Positions 1 to 12,927 of a stretch of DNA of 64,000 nt are shown here, piece by piece (within the stretch, counting starts at the first letter, position 1; every line of letters starts with the position of its first letter). Under the pieces are notes generated by a model, which made no database searches, had not been told where the DNA came from, and worked only from the letters and a program-made list of their open reading frames with translations. The stretch spans positions 8,017,768 through 8,081,767 of the forward strand of contig CM065300.1 in assembly GCA_032871835.1 (NCBI GenBank), in the 5' to 3' direction. The position numbers and the translations under genes were made by a program. This DNA comes from Dipteronia dyeriana (lineage: Eukaryota > Streptophyta > Magnoliopsida > Sapindales > Sapindaceae).

Positions 1-259
1 CTATGCGGGCTCTGCAACGATCATCATCGCCGGATTCTGGCTTGATCGAAATGTATCCAATCGAACGGTCATCCAAGCATATGGACTGACGCCAGGGGTG
101 GGGTATGACAACATGTTCTAGATATGTTAGTGCATATTCCTTGGTAGTGATTGAATTCCATCTAATATAGCGCGTTACTCTGTCATCACTTGCCCATTTC
201 AGGAAGTCATCAACGTCCAAGAGCTTGAATGGGCGGAGGGAAATTCTTGATGAATCCAT
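1..259 (-). CDS. GNAT N-acetyltransferase, N-terminal part, runs off left edge
   Basis: The minus strand from the ATG at 259 is open without a break to the window edge, giving 86 codons. It starts MDSSRISLRPFKLLDVDDFL, continues through a segment ending IPHPWRQSICLDDRSIGYIS, and stops at RCRARI, just before the acetyl-CoA-binding loop expected in this family. The order matches the complete paralogue at 23585-24145, a RimJ/RimL-like acetyltransferase (Acetyltransf_3 type) that would move an acetyl group from acetyl-CoA to an amine. The duplicate at 39489-39878 has lost its frame, whereas this copy has not. The plus-strand GNAT start lies 332 bp away, head to head. Whether the gene is complete cannot be seen. 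The substrate is unknown. Confidence 0.8.
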   Translation of the reverse strand, partial: MDSSRISLRPFKLLDVDDFLKWASDDRVTRYIRWNSITTKEYALTYLEHVVIPHPWRQSICLDDRSIGYISIKPESGDDDRCRARI

Positions 260-591
260 TTGAAACAGGCTACAAAGAGAAAGTGAGTGCTTGGATCAAA
301 TAGAAGAACTCAATAAGCAATTAAGCATTACTTGTAGTAATTAACTTCATGAGTATAGTCAAGACAAAATAAAAGCAATACAAAAACAAAAAAACAAAAA
401 AAATTCCTTGCACCCCACTCTAAGCTAACGCAAAGTTGACTCTGAGTCATATTCATGACCTTAGAATATTTTTATAATCTATTCAATTTCTAGGAAATTT
501 CTTGTATTCATTCCCTTACCTGTATATAACTTGGTGGCATAGCTTTGGAAATTGGACACCAAATTTTACTAGAAGAGTGTATATAAATGGA
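260..591. promoter_or_regulatory. Intergenic region between divergent GNAT genes
   Basis: This non-coding, AT-rich gap separates two head-to-head GNAT starts (minus ATG at 259, plus ATG at 592). It is repeated with small differences at 39879-40196, so it belongs to a duplicated unit. A TATA-like TGTATATAAC at about 522-531 lies at a plausible distance upstream of the plus start. A second TATATAAA sits directly against that ATG and is too close to serve it. Promoter function is inferred from position only. Confidence 0.45.
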
Positions 592-597
592 GGAAGG
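592..597 (+). pseudogene. GNAT plus copy of left pair: first codons, cut by Copia-1
   Basis: ATGGAGGAAGG here equals the start of the paralogue at 40197. The reading frame is interrupted at 598 by the Copia-1 LTR, and the target duplication GAAGG (593-597) overlaps the start. The gene resumes at 22068. Confidence 0.75.
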
Positions 598-818
598 TGA
601 AAAGATGAAAGAGAGATATAATTTGCTAGATAGATTATTATTGATATCAGGTCGTGTATTTGTACAGCAATAAGAATACAAATCATTCCTACAAGTCAGG
701 AACAAGAAACTACATTACAAGGTGTCTAGCTACAAGTTAGGCATTACAATAGGAAAGATAATATACTCTGATTATCTATTACTAAATACAGAAAATATTT
801 AAGTTCAACTTCCTAATA
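598..818 (-). repeat. Copia-1 3' LTR
   Basis: A 221-bp copy of the right LTR with three differences seen by eye: near position 604, in the middle (C/T), and at the terminal dinucleotide. It is followed at 819-830 by the polypurine tract. Confidence 0.95.
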
Positions 819-830
819 CTCCCCCTCAAG
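819..830 (-). other. Copia-1 polypurine tract
   Basis: On the minus strand this reads CTTGAGGGGGAG and abuts the 3' LTR. It is the usual primer for plus-strand DNA synthesis. Confidence 0.85.
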
Positions 831-2490
831 TTGGAGAGTGGATATCCTGCACTCCTAACTTACGAATCATAGGAACAAAATTCTCTTTACGCAAAGGCTT
901 GGTCAAGACGTCTGCTAGCTGGTGTGCAGAACCTACATATCTTGTAATTACTGAACCATCTTGGATCTTGTCTCTAATGTAATGGCAATCCATCTCAATA
1001 TGTCTAGTTCTCTCATGAAAAACTGGGTTGGCTGCAATGTGTAAGGCAACCTTGTTGTCGCAAAATAACAAAGCAGATTCATGATGTGTTAGTCCCAAGT
1101 CCCTCAATAAAAAAGGGTAACCATGTCAACTCACAACAGGCTCTTGTCATTGCACGATATTCAGCCTCGGTAGAAGAAAGAGAAACTGTTTTCTGTCGCT
1201 TTGACCTCCAGGATATCAATGATGGTCCAAGAAAGACACAATAATAACCTGTGGTGGATTTCCTAGTGAGTGGACAACCTGCCCAATCTGAGTCACAGTA
1301 AGCCCTTAATCTGAAATCACGATTCGAAGAAAAAAATAAGCCTTGGCCAGGTGCACCTTTCAAATATCGGACAACCCGAAGAGTTGCCTCCATATGAAGT
1401 TTTCGGGGTTGATGCATAAATCTACTCAAGACATGTACTGCGTATGTTATATCTAGCCTCGAAACAGTTAAGTAAATTAATCTACCAACCAATCTTCTAT
1501 ATCTGCTCGGATCTTTGAGCAAATCACTATTGTTTGATAATTTCAAGCCTCGTTCCACAGGAGTATCAATTGGGGCTGCACCTAACAAACCTACATCCTC
1601 AATAATTTCTAATGCATTTTTTCCGTTGGGAGATAAAAACCCCTTTCTAATAAGCAGAAACTTCAATACCAATAAAGTATTTTAGATTACCAAGGTCTTT
1701 AAGATTAAAATGACTATGTAGGAATTTCTTAGTGGCAGCAATGCTAACAGGATCATTTCCGGTAATTAAAATGTCATCAACATTTATTAAAAGAGCAGTA
1801 AAGAGCTTGCCTTGTGTTTTGGTGAACAAAGAGTAATCTGCCCGAGATTGAACGAAACCAGCAGAGAAAATAGCCTCTGAAAACTTGGCGAACCATTGGC
1901 GAGATGCTTGTTTCAAACCGTACAACGACTTATGTAGGTGACATACCAAGTTGTCCTCCCCCTGTAGTCGAAGCCCAAACGGCGGAGACATATAAATTTC
2001 CTCAGTCAGATCCCCGTGAAGAAAGGCGTTGTTAACGTCCATTTGATACAGAGACCATCCCCGAGCTGCGGCTAAAGCAAGCAAGCAGCGAACCGAAATA
2101 ATCTTGGCAGTAGGAGAAAATGTAACCTGATAATCGATTCCTTCCAGTTGAGTGAAACCCTGGGCTACCAAACGTGCTTTGTACCTCTCAACAGACCCAT
2201 CAGATCAGAGCTTGATTTTATACACCCATCTGCAGCCAATGAGATTTTTACCTGCCGGAAGTGGAGTAAGAGTCCAGGTGCCGTTGGCCTGAAGAGCCCG
2301 CAACTCGGAATGCATGGCCTCTTGCCACTCAAGATGAACAACATCATCTGAATAAGACCTAGGCTCCGTAATCAGACTGAGTTGAGCAACAAAAGATCTG
2401 TAGTGGATCATATATCTGTGATACGATACATGTTTAGCCAGAGGATAACGAGTACCCTTGATCGGACTTAGTGAGAATGAGATTGATTGG
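826..2490 (-). pseudogene. Copia-1 pol: reverse transcriptase and RNase H
   Basis: The Copia-type reverse transcriptase occupies about 1640-2490. It begins with the block containing WQEAMHSELRAL, then has [13 protein letters not shown] and [12 protein letters not shown]. The catalytic box, normally YVDD, reads NVDD here. The RNase H segment (826 to about 1350) shows YCDSDWAGCPLTRKSTTGY, SSTEAEYRA and an [23 protein letters not shown] block, ending near the polypurine tract. The pieces lie in different frames, with breaks near 2171, 1660 and 1100. The RT N-terminus is cut at 2491 by the LARD-like element and continues beyond 9270. The product would copy element RNA to DNA, but the altered catalytic tyrosine and the frameshifts make it inactive. 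Confidence 0.9.
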
Positions 2491-4626
2491 TGATCGGAAC
2501 GATTTATATACCTATTTGAGGTCCCCATTACCTAGCTTTTGTTCTTGTTTTCGAGTATATTTTGGTATTTGATGTGTTTGTGAGCCTTGTGTATATACAT
2601 GTTCATTACGGAAGATATTTGAGCTTAATTGAAGAGTTTTGGAGGTTAAAGGGCAGAATTTGGAATAGCTTGTGCAGATACCCCAACTTCAAAAGGTCAT
2701 ATCTCTTTCCTCTGATCAAATTACATATTCCATAACCACTTTTCAGAAATCCTCGGAGGTCTTCTTTCCAACGCACTTTACAGATCATGATTCCGAGGTT
2801 CCTGGAGAAATTTATGACTATTTTTGTAACGGTACACATATATGTGCGGTATGCCGTGTTGATGCGTAACGCATTTCGTACCACATTTTTTGGCAGTAGG
2901 TTCTAAAAGTGATGTGCGGTACGCCTGTTGATGAGTACCGCGTGACGTACCGCATATATGGAAAGAAATGCATTTTTTGGCCATTTTTTAAAGGGTATTC
3001 TTGTTTTTTCACCCCAATATCTTACCCTAACTTCCAAGCCTATAAATAACCCACTTTCTCTCCTCTCTTGATACCTTTCACGCCCAAACTCTTTTTCTCT
3101 TCATTTTCTTCATACTTCTCCTTCTTCTTCACCAAGGATGGAGAGATTCAAGCTCCCATGAAGGATTTTCCTCCATAGGAGTTCACCATACACCTTCACC
3201 ACCCTTTTTCACTTCCTCTATCACAATTTATAGTAGATTGCAAGGAGAATAGGAGAGGTTTATGACCAAATTCGAGCTAGGCATGGAAATGAGCTCTTGG
3301 AAGGGTTGTAACTCTTTTTACTCATTCTCTTTGTATTTATTTTTTTCTTAATTGATGTATTCCACCAATTTTGGGATATTGTAAACCTACACTTGTGTAA
3401 TAAATGTATTGATTGTCCTTAAATTCATTTGCGTTTTGTTTTGCTCTTTGCTATATGTGTTTTTATGCTCTTAATATGATATGTATGTTTATGAATTGTT
3501 AGAAATCAATATGTGTCCATGATTGAGTTTAGGAATAGTTGTAATTTAGAGTAGAAATTAGATACTCATGATTGTTGATTGATTGATGGATGACTTGAAA
3601 TTCCATGTATTGAGTAATTTGAGTAATATGGATTTTAGCCCAAAAGAGTAGAAAAGGTTTTAGTTCAAGCTTTTAGTTGCTAAATTGACCTTGGTTCATA
3701 TCCTTGTTCTTAATGGGTCTTTGTATTAAGACACGATTATCCATCCACGTGACAGGATTGGGTGATGGATCGATTGTGGAAAAATTCCTTAATCAAGAGG
3801 ATGAACCTTTAATCTAAATTGAATGTTCTTAATGATATAACAATCATATTGTTGCATGTAGTTGTTAGGTAAACTTGTTTCTCATGTTTAGCCATCCTAG
3901 GGAGTTGACTAAACCGAATCTTTGACCTAGAAGTAACGACCACCGACATTTCTTTTGTGCTTGTGTTGTTATATGAATGTTTTGAGTGCTTAAAGCCTTT
4001 GCTTAATTGATCACTTTGTAATTGATCCATGGTTATATGGTATGTACCGAGAGGAGACGCATTTGACAATGCTTAGATAAACATTCACTATGCTTGACTA
4101 GAAAGTGCTAGAACCACTAGGCTAGCGTATATGGTTCGATTTGTATTCCATGTGCTTAATGGGTTCATATATATTGTCCGGATTGCTCGAGAGAGATTTC
4201 GGGTATATATGGATACTATCTCTAAGATATCGAGAGAGATTAGAGATTAATTAAGGGGATACGAGCCTATGTATACTTGCACATTTGAGGATTAGGTGAG
4301 TCTAGAACGTAATTAGGAGGATTTTCATGGTTGAGTCGTTTCTCTAGTGTAACCACATTTCATGCATATCTCCATTCCATCTATCATTGTATATATCATT
4401 TATATAAGTTATTTAGTTATATTATTATTCACTTTTCCGCACATGCAACACACGAATCCGCTTGGAGTGTTGTAATAATAGCTAGAATTAGAGACGATCG
4501 GTGAATCCCACCTCCCTGTGGATCGATCCCTTACTTGCCGCTGTGCTAGTCTCTGTGACTTGCGCCCTTGTGATGCCGAACTTAAATGTTTATATTTGAT
4601 GACACTGCAACGACGTGTCCCTATCA
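2491..4626 (+). repeat. LARD-like element, 5' LTR
   Basis: A 2136-bp LTR, near-identical to 7132-9265. It carries a 9-bp inverted pair TGCGGTACG (2915-2923) and CGTACCGCA (2946-2954), and a probable promoter stretch with TATAAATAA near 3043. The short open frames inside it are chance. Confidence 0.92.
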
Positions 4627-7131
4627 AATCAGCACCGCTGCCGGGGAGGTAACGTATTCATTGATTGTTGATAGTTTTAGCTTCCATTTTACTGATTTTT
4701 ATTGCTTTACGGAATAGATTGTTATGTTAAAAATAAGCATCTCTTTTACTCATGTATTTCATTGTGTGCACGACAATGTTTAGGCTAGGTTATGGAGTTG
4801 TTAGTAGTGTTTTGTTATTTTATTTATAGCATATGCATTTGATTGCTTTTTGAGTTGTGCTTGTGCAAGGAATTGAAACTATCAGGTTAGAAAGACCACA
4901 CGACTCTTGAGAACTAGGTGTGCGTCTATCGTACCGCAACAACTCTCCAAGTGAAACGGCAACGCCATAAAGGCCATGTGGCTGCAACCACAAGAGGTTT
5001 CCTCTAAATTTTGATCTTTAATTTGAGTGCCTGTAGAATAGTTGTCTACTTGGACGGTAACCGCCCATGCTTTTAATGTTAGGAATGCTATGCTTATTTT
5101 TTTTATTTTCATTTATGTTTAGATCTAAGAGTGAATTTGTATTGTGCTTAGATCTTAAGGTGTTTGTTTTAGACAATTTTCAAATCTCTGAAAAAAGTGT
5201 CATGTTTTGAATATTCTTGAGGCAAATGTTTCTTTAAAACTGTACTAATTAGTGAAGAAATTAATTTTTCCACCCACGTTGTGTTCTTCAATTTTTTGTT
5301 ATGATTCTGAATATATAAAGAACACAAAAATCTGGGTGGCGGTTTAAAAGTTATGATCATTTCTTCGATCAAAGGTCAAGGGCAATGCTCTGTTTTTTGA
5401 AACTGCACATACACTATTTTCATCGTCCATTTTCACAATTTTCCAATTCGAATTTTGAAATATTTTATAAAAAAAAGTGTGTATTTATATGTCTTCTTGA
5501 TGGTGTTAAACTTTTGTCAAATGATATTAAGTTCTTTTAAAGATACACACCAAATAGTGGACATTGGACGAACTTGAATTTCGACAGTTTTTGAAATTTT
5601 TGGCCTCCATGTTGAGTTGCTTTCTTTTGTGTGCCGGTAGAGATATGCATAGTATACTTTTAGCTCCATGCATCACTTAAATTTGCTTGTACAGTGCCAA
5701 TCTTTTGATGTTGATGTGGATAGAACTCTTTGCTTGTCTAGCTTAGAAAAATAGTGGAGACTACCTGTGAGCTACACTTAAGTCTAAAAAACAAAATTTG
5801 TGGGTTTTGTTTTTATTCTTTAAACATTTTCCGATTTTTTTCTTAACTGTGATCTCATTGTACTTTAAATTTGCATTGATTGCCATAGAACTTTATCATG
5901 TGGACTGTTTGTTGAGATTTATATTCCCTTGTTAGATGGACTTTTAGAAATGATTTTGGATTTGAGTGTGTTCTTAAACTCCATAAATAGCCCATACACT
6001 CTCACGTTTCTATGTGTGTTTACATTGTAAAAATTTGAGGCCAAACACTAAACCTACATACACCTTCCAACCCAAACACAAGTCATACCCTTGTTATTGA
6101 TCATGTTAAGGTGTATAACTTTAGAGAAGTTATATTTTTCTCTAAATTTTGTAAATGTGTACTTAGGAAATTATGTGTAAATGTGCAAAGGCAAGGGATA
6201 AAAAAAAAGCAAGAAAAGAAAATAAGTGTGAATTATAAACACTTAAGCCTTCAAGTTCTATAAATGTAAAGTTACTCACCAATGAGTACAAGTGTAGTAC
6301 AAATGTGCAATGTAAAGTTTAGTGCCTAGTCACTTGTGATGTAATGTGTTTTAGAGCTAACTAAAGTATTGTAATATGTATAAACATTTTGGCATGATTA
6401 GTAACTTTATCCTTCCCACTTTTACCATATCTTCCATCCCATACACCACCACAAATCACCTTAGCCCCAATACAAGTGAGGGAAAATCCATTTGATCTCT
6501 TAGAAAGTTTATATTTGGGAATATGACTCAATGCATGCTCTTTCCACGTTCATGACATTTCAATTCTTTCCATGAGATCTATCACTATAAAATGTGTTTC
6601 ATTGAATATACTCATATGCGATATATTAGATTCCATGAACATAACTTCCAAATCCCATGTGTTTGCTAAAGAGTGATCTCCTATGTTATGAGTGAAAAAA
6701 TCAGACTGAAATCCGGTGAGGATTATAGTCGAGGCGAATTTAATCTTGAGCATTCGAGCGTTGTTGATTTGTAAACCGAAAACATCCTAAGTATTGACAT
6801 ACTTGCATTGTGTGAAGCATTGTTATTGATTGATATATTTGAGATACTAGCATGCGTGTGTTGTTTTTATGTGATATGTTTGGATTGCATCTCAGCTTTC
6901 TTGCAGAGTAATACGTTTATGGGTGTTCGTATCTATAAACCCTCAGAAGACAAAACTTCTCCATCTAGGGATCACCTAGTGGTTGAAAGGCTTATGTCAC
7001 GTGCTAAAAATCATCGTGTTTCCTATGAAAGTGGACTAGCCTAGCTTAGTTTTTAATTATGTTCATTTTGTTTGAATGTTTTTCGTTTTAGTTTTTGCTC
7101 GAGGACGAGCAAAATATAGGTTTGGGGGTAT
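4627..7131 (+). other. LARD-like element, non-coding internal domain
   Basis: This 2505-bp core between the LTRs has no gag, protease, RT or integrase motif in any frame. It begins with the degraded primer site (4627-4648). It ends with TTTGCTCGAGGACGAGCAAA (about 7094-7113), a palindrome-like motif, and then the polypurine tract AGGTTTGGGGGTA. The longest open frame (6808-7044, 78 codons) resembles nothing I recognise. Confidence 0.8.
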
Positions 7132-9265
7132 TGATCGGAACGATTTATATACCTATTTGAGGTCTCCATTACCAAGCTTTTGTTCTTGTTTTCGAGTATA
7201 TTTTGGTATTTGATGTGTTTGTGAGCCTTGTGTAGATACATGTTCCCTACGGAAGGTATTTGAGCTTAATTGAAGAGTTTTGGAGGTTAAAGGGTAGAAT
7301 TTGGAATAACTTGTGCAGATACCCCAACTTCAGAAGGTCATATCTCTCTCTTCCAATCGAACTACATCACCTATAACAACTTTTCGAAAATCCCCGAAGG
7401 TCTTCTTTTCAACGCACTTTACAGATCGTGATTCCGAGGTTTTTAGAGAAAATTATGACTGTTTTTATAATGGTGCACAGATATGTACGGTACACCGTGT
7501 TGATGCATACCGCACTTCGTAATGCATTTTTTGGCAGTAGGTTCTAAAAGTGATGTGCGGTATGCCTATTAATGAGTACCGCGTGACGTACTGCATATTT
7601 GGAGCGGAAATGCATTTTTTGGCTATTTTTTAAAGGGTATTCTTGTCTTTTCATCCCAATATCTTACCCTAACTTCCAAACCTATAAATAACCCACTTTC
7701 TCTCCTCTCTTGATACCTTTCACGCCCAAACTCTTTTTCTCTTCATCTTCTTCATACTTCATTTTCTTCACCAAGGAATGAGAGATTCAAGCTCCTATGG
7801 AGGATTTTCTTCCATGGGAGTTCACCATACACCTTCACCACCCTTTTTCACTTCCTCTATCACAATTTATAGTAGATTGCAAGGAGAATAGGAGGGGTTT
7901 ATGACCAAATTCTAGCTAGGCATGGAAATGAGCTCTTGGAAGGGTTGTAACTCCTTTTACTCATTCTCTTTGTATTTCTTGTTTTCTTAATTGATGTATT
8001 CCACCAATTTTGGGATATTGTAAACCTACACTTGTGTAATAAATGTATTGATTGTTCTTAAATTCAATTGGGTTTTGTTTTGCTCTTTGCTATATGTGTT
8101 TTTATGCTCTTAATATGATATGTATGTTTATGAATTGTTAGAAATCAATATGTGTCCATGATTGGGTTTAGGAGTAGTTGTAATTTAGAGTAGAAATTAG
8201 ATACTCATGATTGTTGATTGATTGATGGATGACTTGAAATTCCATGTATTGAGTAATTTGAGTAATATGGATTTTAGCCCAAAAGAGTAGAAAAGGTTTT
8301 AGTTCAAGCTTTTAGTTGCTAAATTGACCTTGGTTCATATCCTTGTTCTTAATGGGTCTTTGTATTAAGACACGATTATCCATCCACGTGACAGGATTGA
8401 GTGATGAATTGATTGTGGGAAAATTCCCTAATCAAGAGGATTAACCTTTAATCTAAATTGAATGTTCTTAATGATATAACAATCATATTGTTGCATGTAG
8501 TTGTTAGGTAAACTTGTTTCCCATGTTTAGCCATCATAGGGAGTTGACTAAACCGAATCTTTGACCTAGAAGTAATGACCACCGACATTTCTTTTGTGCT
8601 TGTGTTGTTATATGGATGTTTTGAGTGCTTAAAGCCTTTGCTTAATTGATCACTTTGTAATTGATCCATGGTTAGATGCTATGTACCGAGAGGAGACACG
8701 TTTGACAATGCTTAGATAAACATTCACTATGCTTGACTAGAAAGTGCTAGAACCACTAGGCTAGCGTATAGGGTTCTATTTGTATTCCACATGCTTAATG
8801 GGTTCATATATATTGTCCGGATTGCTCGAGAGAGATTTCGGGTATATATGGATACTATCTCTAAGACATCAAGAGAGATTAGAGATTAATTAAGGGGATA
8901 CGAGCCTATGTATACTTGCACATTTGAGGATTAGGTGAGTCTAGAACTTAATTAGGAGGATTCTCACGAATGAGTCGTTTATCTAATGTAACCACATTTC
9001 ATGCATATCTCCATTCCATCTATCATTGTATAAATCATTTATATAAGTTATTTAGTTATATTATTATTCACTTTTCAGCACATGCAACACACGAGTCCGC
9101 TTGGAGTGTTGTAATATTAGCTAGAATTAGAGACGATCGGTGAATCCCACCTCCATGTGGATCGATCCCTTGCTTGCCGCTGTGCTAGTCTCTGTGACTT
9201 GCGCCCTTGTGAGGCCGAACTTAAATGTTCATATTTGATGACACTGCAACGACGTGTCCCTATCA
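7132..9265 (+). repeat. LARD-like element, 3' LTR
   Basis: A 2134-bp LTR with scattered substitutions and small indels relative to 2491-4626. It ends CCCTATCA just before the ATTGG target copy. Confidence 0.92.
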
Positions 9266-9270
9266 ATTGG

Positions 9271-9984
9271 TCGGAGTAAACATTATTGCAGACAAAATCC
9301 TGGAGCTTGACCGGCGGACCGGTTTGGCGACTGGAGCGACGAAGGGGAATAGGATCAAGGATATGAGTAGGTGATTGGGAAGGCATAATGGGATCTGACG
9401 AGGGATCGGACGAAGGAGAAGGCATATGGGGGATCGACGAGGGATCTGACGACGGAACGGGTGAAGGAGATGGTGGAGATGAAGGGGGTGAAGGGGACGT
9501 GTGGGATGGCTTCGGTGAAGGAGAGGAAGGAGACGCAGAGAAATGATTTGGTAAAGTAGGAGGCGTGACAGTGGTTGACAGAGTATCATCTGGTGTAGGA
9601 TAAAAGGAATTGGGCTAGGGGATATCACGGGCCACAAGAAAAATTGGGCCAGTCACTGTTGAAGAGGGACAAATGGGCCTGGCAGATGCATAAGGAAAGA
9701 AAGTTTCATAAAATTTGACATCGCGACTGGTGAAAATTTTATGAGTTGAAAAATCAAACAATTTGTACGCTTTTTGTCCAGCGGGATAACCAACAAAAAT
9801 CGACAGAATGGAACGATGATCAAATTTGTGTGACATATAGACATTAGTAGCATAAACTAAACAACCAAAGACACGGAGATGAGAAAAAGAAGGTGGTTTG
9901 GAGTAGAGAAGTTAAAAAAGAGTTTTAAAAGAAAGAACTGGAGAGGGCAACCAGTTGATTATGTGGACAGCGGTAAGAGCAAAC
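9271..9984 (-). pseudogene. Copia-1 pol: integrase C-terminus and linker to RT
   Basis: The minus strand encodes the end of Copia integrase, with a TAVHIINWLP block near 9980 and the SIFVGYPAGQKAYKLFD / FTSRDVKFYE motif at 9615-9836. A proline- and serine-rich linker follows, ending in PLRRSSRQTGPP near 9330, a boundary typical of Copia polyproteins. The frame is broken by stops near 9915 and 9615. Copia-2 cuts it on the upstream side (9985) and the LARD-like element on the downstream side (9265). Confidence 0.85.
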
Positions 9985-12128
9985 TGTTGATACCCCGTTC
10001 ACCGGTTACGCAGCGGAACTAGGTTTTAAAATTTTTAATACAGATCATAATTTGTATCTGTGACCAGTGAACTTAGGATCGTAATTATTTTCCAGAACTA
10101 ATACATACAATATGTAAACACATGAAATTGTAATAGATATAATCAGAAGAACATACTAACGTTTGGAGGCTCCTTCACTTTACGATGTGCTTCTGTCTGA
10201 AATACTATGTGCTTCTGTCTGAAATACTATGTGCTCCTGTCTGAACCACTCGATCTTCCTCACTATCTTCCGGATCTGGTAACTGTGTGTGGGCGCGTCA
10301 CGGTCTCAGGAACTTGAAAGGAGGATGTAGAGAAATACGTGAAGAAACTCTTTCTTCTCAATTTTGCTGTATTGATCTCATACACAAATGAATTGCATCT
10401 CATGCAAACAAAATTATGTTTTATCTTTTTCTTTTTACGTGTGTATTAGATACACACAAAATAATCTTAAAAAAAATCATCAATTTCCTTAAAACACGCC
10501 CATCACAAATATATATATCACTTTTTTTTATGCCACTCGCCTGTTACATTTTCAAAGTCTAAAACAAACAAAAAAAAAACAACCCCTTTACAATATATAT
10601 ATTTATATATTGCACACGAATCAACTTGTGTTATATATATATATAATATTAATTTATAAAACTTATATATCATATACATATATTCTTGTTTGTATCTTAT
10701 ACAAACATTTATATATGTGCAAACATCAATTTTCATCCAATTCAATCTCTTCTGTTATAAATGATATATATATTTTAATTATCCTTTTGAAATATATCTA
10801 ATATATTAAAAGTGATAATAAGTATTTTAAATTTAAACTTAAATTCAAATACTTAGATAAATGATTTAGTAAAATAAAATAATCCTATTATTTTATCTCC
10901 ACCTAAATCCATATATCAACTAACACCCTCCAATTAATAGTTAATTAATAATTCATAATTATCAATATAATTATCTAATTATTTAATTAATTTAACTATT
11001 AACATTTATTAATTAAATAATCTCATTATTCAATTAATTTCCGAATATATACGTGTCACTTTTGTAACACAATTAATTGGACAATCCAATTAATTAACCG
11101 TGACCCTTGTTACCTAAATCCATCGGGCTAGCAAGGGGACCTAATGAACCCACAATATTTTGAGCTCCAATAATCATCGGAATCATTAATTAAACTCTTT
11201 AATTAATATTTCTTAATTATTAACTCCGGTGTTATTCCACTAAAAACCCGAAGCTGCACTCTCTCAACTGCAAACGCTTTTACACAGACCGATACAACTC
11301 GGTGTCCATTGATATAGCTATTAACATGGTGTGATCCTCCACAGTAGTTCATAATTAGAGTTGGGTCATAATATCCGTTATACCCCTCTAATTACATATA
11401 TCCTTTAAGTACCGTTGATTCTATAATGAACAATAAATCATATTTCCTTACGGAATTAGGAGAGCGCTCATATTGTCTAAGCCTCGAATAAACCCTTAAG
11501 GGAACTACCATCTACTTCTCACAAAAATGAGTGGATTTCACTATTGTGTACAAACCTTCCCACCCACAAGCCAAACCGTAATCCTAACATACGGAGTATA
11601 TTGATCAGGAAATGCATCTGACCTCACCCATAGTATATCAAAGACTACGATTTAATCTGAAGGAGTCGATAAGACACTCAGGATTAAGATCACCCACATA
11701 TAGCCATCATTAGTTGATATATATGAATCTCATCGGTAAACGGATCTTGGTGGGAGATTCATATAGATAATGGCCCAGTCCTATATGATCACATCATACA
11801 AGGTGCCTCCATTCTCATATCTCCATATGAATGATTCTGGATAGAATCACCGTACAATACGGAATAAACCGCAACTATAGATTAACCACAAATAAAGTAC
11901 CCAACTTTATTTGCTATCTATGGACTCTTTAGATTGCACGTCTCTTATTGTATCCATCCGTATATGACACTCATATACACAGTTCGAGATTACATCCGAC
12001 AATCTTGGATGTTAAATATATGTACAAGTTATAAAATAAACAACACAATAAGAATGAATTGAACTTTTCCTTTTATTTATTTCTTAAATCCATTTACAAA
12101 TTACATCTTTAAGGCATAAACCCCAACA
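9985..12128 (-). repeat. Copia-2 3' LTR
   Basis: A 2144-bp LTR paired with 17252-19605. The purine-rich run after 12128 (minus-strand TACGTGAGAGAT) would be the polypurine tract. It holds AT-rich simple sequence at about 10590-10800 and no genes. Confidence 0.92.
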
Positions 12129-12142
12129 ATCTCTCACGTACA

Positions 12143-12927
12143 CTAAAGCATGTGAGGCATGTCTCGTAACCTTAGACCATCCAGGTGACCCGAAAACACT
12201 TTAACCGGTAAGGTCTTCGTAAATGGATCAGCATGATTGTCTTGTGAGGCTATCTTGGTGACGATCACATCTTCTCTCTGCATTATCTCTCTAATGAGAT
12301 GATACTTTCTATATATATGCTTCCCTCTTTTGTGGCTTATTGGTTCTTTAGAATTAGCCACATCACCACTGTTATCATTATAAAGTGTGATGGGCCTATC
12401 CAGATCTGGAACAAATTCCAGATCTCTCAAGAATTTATGGAGCCAAACAGTCTCTTTAGCAGCTTCACAAGCGGCCACATATTCGGCTTCCATGGTGGAG
12501 TCAGCAATGCAAGATTGCTTGATACTTCTCCACACAATGGCTCCACCACTCAGGGTGAATACTGATCCAGACGTGGATTTCCTAGAATCCCTGTCTGATT
12601 GAAAATCAGAATCCGTGTATCCTAACGGGATCAAATCCTGTCCGAAATACACTATCATATAGTCTCTCGTTCTCCGAAGATACTTGAGAATTGTCTTGAC
12701 AGCAACCTAGTGATCCAATCTTGGGTTGGACTAGTATCTGCTGACTACTCCCACTGCATAACAGATGTCCGGTCTCGTGCATAACATAGCATACATGAGA
12801 CTACCTAATGCCGATGCATAGGGTACACGTCTCATATCCTCAACTTCTTGAGGTGTCTTAGGACACTGTTCCTTAGACAAGTGAACTCCATGCCTAGAAG
12901 GTAAATTACATTTCTTGGAGTTTTGCA
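12143..12927 (-). pseudogene. Copia-2 RNase H and RT tail
   Basis: RNase H is recognised from GYTDSDFQSDRDSRKSTSGS, DSTMEAEYVAACEAAKE and LYNDNSGDVANSKEP, ending with the DPFTKTLPVKVF segment. The stretch 12731-12927 encodes the RT tail, with PYASALGSLMYAMLCTRPDI. The two frames do not join because of a disruption near 12660-12730. The function would be to degrade RNA in the RNA-DNA hybrid during reverse transcription. Confidence 0.88.

Larger units (their letters stand above)
2491..9265 (+). mobile_element. LARD-like non-autonomous LTR retrotransposon
   Basis: Two long LTRs (2491-4626 and 7132-9265) flank a 2.5-kb core with no coding capacity. The LTRs start TGATCGGAAC and end CCCTATCA, and a perfect ATTGG duplication lies at 2486-2490 and 9266-9270. 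The primer site after the left LTR contains CCGCTGCCGGGGA, a variant of the TGGCGCCGTTGCCGGGGA site of Athila/Tat-type Gypsy elements. A polypurine tract GGTTTGGGGGTA precedes the right LTR. It interrupts the Copia-1 RT gene. With long LTRs and no gag or pol it fits the LARD class, so it would need proteins supplied in trans. Assignment to a Gypsy lineage rests only on the primer and polypurine sites. Confidence 0.92.

Noticed and set aside
580..592. TATATAAA immediately before the GNAT ATG as a core promoter
   Set aside because: A TATA box normally lies about 30 bp upstream of the transcription start, so one abutting the ATG cannot serve that start. The element near 522 is a better candidate.
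9263..9637. 124-codon minus frame rich in Pro, Leu and Arg
   Set aside because: It overlaps the Copia-1 linker in a different frame. The frame with the FVGYP and RRSSRQTG motifs is the real one.
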